A stretch of 64,000 nucleotides of DNA. It comes from Planktothrix agardhii NIES-204. GTDB taxonomy: Bacteria > Cyanobacteriota > Cyanobacteriia > Cyanobacteriales > Microcoleaceae. The notes under the pieces are model-generated. The model searched no databases and was not told the origin of the DNA. It was given only the letters and a program-made list of their open reading frames with translations. Shown one piece after another: positions 62,539 through 64,000 of this stretch (position 1 is its first letter; the number at the start of each line of letters is the position of its first letter). Location: assembly GCA_003609755.1 (NCBI GenBank), contig AP017991.1, forward strand, positions 124,001-188,000. The letters run 5' to 3'. The position numbers and the translations under genes are program-made.

Positions 62539-64000
62539 ATGAAAAGACGCTCATTTCCTAAAATTTTGGTAATTGGTCTAGTTGTTTTAGGACTCCTGGG
62601 AATTGGGGGAGTTTATAAATTATCGGGTCAAAACCCGGCGGCTTTAGTTACAGGTAGCACAAAAACAGCACCAGAGGCGGCAATGTTTGTTCCTCGGACG
62701 GCTCCGGCGATGGTTTCATTATTAGTAAATCCAGATCGGTTAGAATCAGTAGGAAAGATTTTAACCTTTTCTCAAAAAAGTAATAATAATCGGATTCAAC
62801 TGAACCCAATTAAAGAAAGTTTGTTAACAAATACCGGGTTAAATTATGGGCAAGATATTCAACCATGGTTAGGGAATGAAATCACTTGGGCATTAATTAC
62901 TCCTGATCTTGATCGATTAGCCAATAATGGTCAACAACCTGGGTATTTTGTGGCTTTGTCAACAAAAAATTATCAAAAAAGTCAGGAGATTTTAGATAAA
63001 TTTTGGCAAAAACAAGTAGATGCGGGTTTAGATATTGTTCAAGATCAATATCGAGGGGTTAAACTAATTTATCGCCGTCCCTTTCAAGGAACAATTGATG
63101 ATGCACCGACTTTAGTTATGGCTACAATTAATGATCGCTTTGTGTTATTTGCCAACTATCCCAAAGTGATGAAAGAAGCCTTAAATACGGTACAAGCGAA
63201 TCTGAATTTAAGTCAATCTGAATCCTATCAAAAAGCCTTAAAAGAATTAAAACCTGGGGGAGTGGGATTTGGATTTTTTAATTTAGGAGATTGGCAATTA
63301 GTAACTGACCAAACAGACGAATTTATCGGTCAAAAACCAAGTTTAGCCGTATCTTTAGGGATTAATTCTCAAGGATTATTAGCGGAAACCGCGTTAATTG
63401 CTACCGTCGAGGAAGATCCAACCCAACCATCTCCATCTTTTTCTCAACCCGTAGCAGCATTAAACTATATTAGTTCTAATAGTCCGTTATTAATTGCCGG
63501 AAAAGACTTAAATCAACTCTGGAAAGATTTCTCTGCTATTGTTGCAGCTAATCAACCTTTAGAACAATTTATTGCCCAACCTATAGACGGAATTAAAACC
63601 TTGTGGGGTTTAGATTTACCTGAAGATATTTTCAGTTGGGTGACAGGAGAATATGCCTTAGCTGTAGTTCCCCATAGCAATGAAAAATGGGATTGGGTGT
63701 TTGTGGCAGAACGTCCAGAAAATGCTAATTCAGCTATTGAAAATTTAGATAAAATAGCAACAGAACAAGGCTATAGTTTGGGATCATTTAATCTTAATAA
63801 TAATACCCTTTCCGCCTGGACAAAGTTAACCCCGATGGTTTTAGAGAAAAAGGATAAAGCCAAAACTCAAACTAGATTAATTCAAGCAAATGCAAAAGGA
63901 GTACATTCAACCGTAGGGAAATATGAAATTTTTACAACTTCTGTAGAAGCAATGGATGAGGTATTAGGATTGTCAAAAACGGAAAATTTGATTACTCAAG
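62539..64000 (+). CDS. DUF3352 domain protein, partial (runs off right edge)
   Basis: The frame is open from ATG 62539 to the window end (487 codons). It starts with a signal-anchor (KILVIGLVVLGLLGIGGVYKL), then AMFVPRTAPAMVSLLVNPDRL, NYGQDIQPWLGNEITWALIT and VMATINDRFVLFANY, which fit the DUF3352 family of cyanobacterial envelope or periplasmic proteins. A second similar half (LWGLDLPEDIFSWVTGEYAL) follows. The function is unknown. Confidence 0.85.
   Translation, partial: MKRRSFPKILVIGLVVLGLLGIGGVYKLSGQNPAALVTGSTKTAPEAAMFVPRTAPAMVSLLVNPDRLESVGKILTFSQKSNNNRIQLNPIKESLLTNTGLNYGQDIQPWLGNEITWALITPDLDRLANNGQQPGYFVALSTKNYQKSQEILDKFWQKQVDAGLDIVQDQYRGVKLIYRRPFQGTIDDAPTLVMATINDRFVLFANYPKVMKEALNTVQANLNLSQSESYQKALKELKPGGVGFGFFNLGDWQLVTDQTDEFIGQKPSLAVSLGINSQGLLAETALIATVEEDPTQPSPSFSQPVAALNYISSNSPLLIAGKDLNQLWKDFSAIVAANQPLEQFIAQPIDGIKTLWGLDLPEDIFSWVTGEYALAVVPHSNEKWDWVFVAERPENANSAIENLDKIATEQGYSLGSFNLNNNTLSAWTKLTPMVLEKKDKAKTQTRLIQANAKGVHSTVGKYEIFTTSVEAMDEVLGLSKTENLITQ

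Overview
The window looks like a chromosomal segment of a filamentous cyanobacterium, most likely Planktothrix/Oscillatoria-like. This is inferred from dense GCGATCGC (HIP1) palindromes, low GC, heptameric short tandem repeats (TAATTCC, CCCATTA, TTCCCTG types), and typical cyanobacterial genes such as a gamma-tocopherol methyltransferase, an Npun_F0813-type protein, KtrB/KtrA, two UbiB-like kinases and a zinc-ribbon kinase/WD40 protein.

Positions 1-33184 form an accessory island transcribed right to left. It belongs to an extracellular/thylakoid-type contractile injection system (eCIS). It carries a gp19-type tail tube gene (11584-12078), a small accessory gene, a membrane pseudokinase fused to a PstS-like domain, a YbjN-like chaperone candidate, and four large proteins with the DUF4157/eCIS-core signature (VKVHTGxxA ... 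HELTHVVQQ). The four differ in their C-terminal regions, so they look like a cargo/effector repertoire. Downstream of the tube gene lies the most striking object: an open minus-strand frame of 3852 codons from 11556 to the window edge. Its first ~230 residues are unique and the rest is 134 tandem copies of a 25-residue unit, 27 of them with an extra 10 residues. Sheath and baseplate genes are not in the window and would be expected beyond the left edge. The island also holds a PIN-domain toxin pair, a Uma2-type nuclease, a 5' gene relic and intragenic palindromic repeats, all signs of active rearrangement.

Positions 33185-42640 are a scarred region. A deleted TnpB relic runs in frame into an OmpR-type response regulator, followed by a PLP-dependent aminotransferase/epimerase, a YihY/BrkB membrane protein and a large RTX/Calx-beta/CAP protein. 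Then come a receiver-domain fragment and a SNF2-helicase/type II restriction-modification chimera that is clearly a pseudogene.

Positions 42640-64000 are mostly housekeeping: Bax-inhibitor-1 membrane protein, tRNA-Arg(TCT), conserved cyanobacterial proteins, a tocopherol methyltransferase, the KtrB-KtrA potassium system, two AarF/UbiB kinases, a DegT-type aminotransferase, a DUF427 protein, a short GspE/PilB-type ATPase and a partial DUF3352 protein. A 2057-bp IS1634-type insertion (55119-57175) splits a serine/threonine kinase-WD40 gene in the middle of its fifth propeller blade. A 6-bp target duplication is visible, and removing the element restores a seven-bladed protein in frame.
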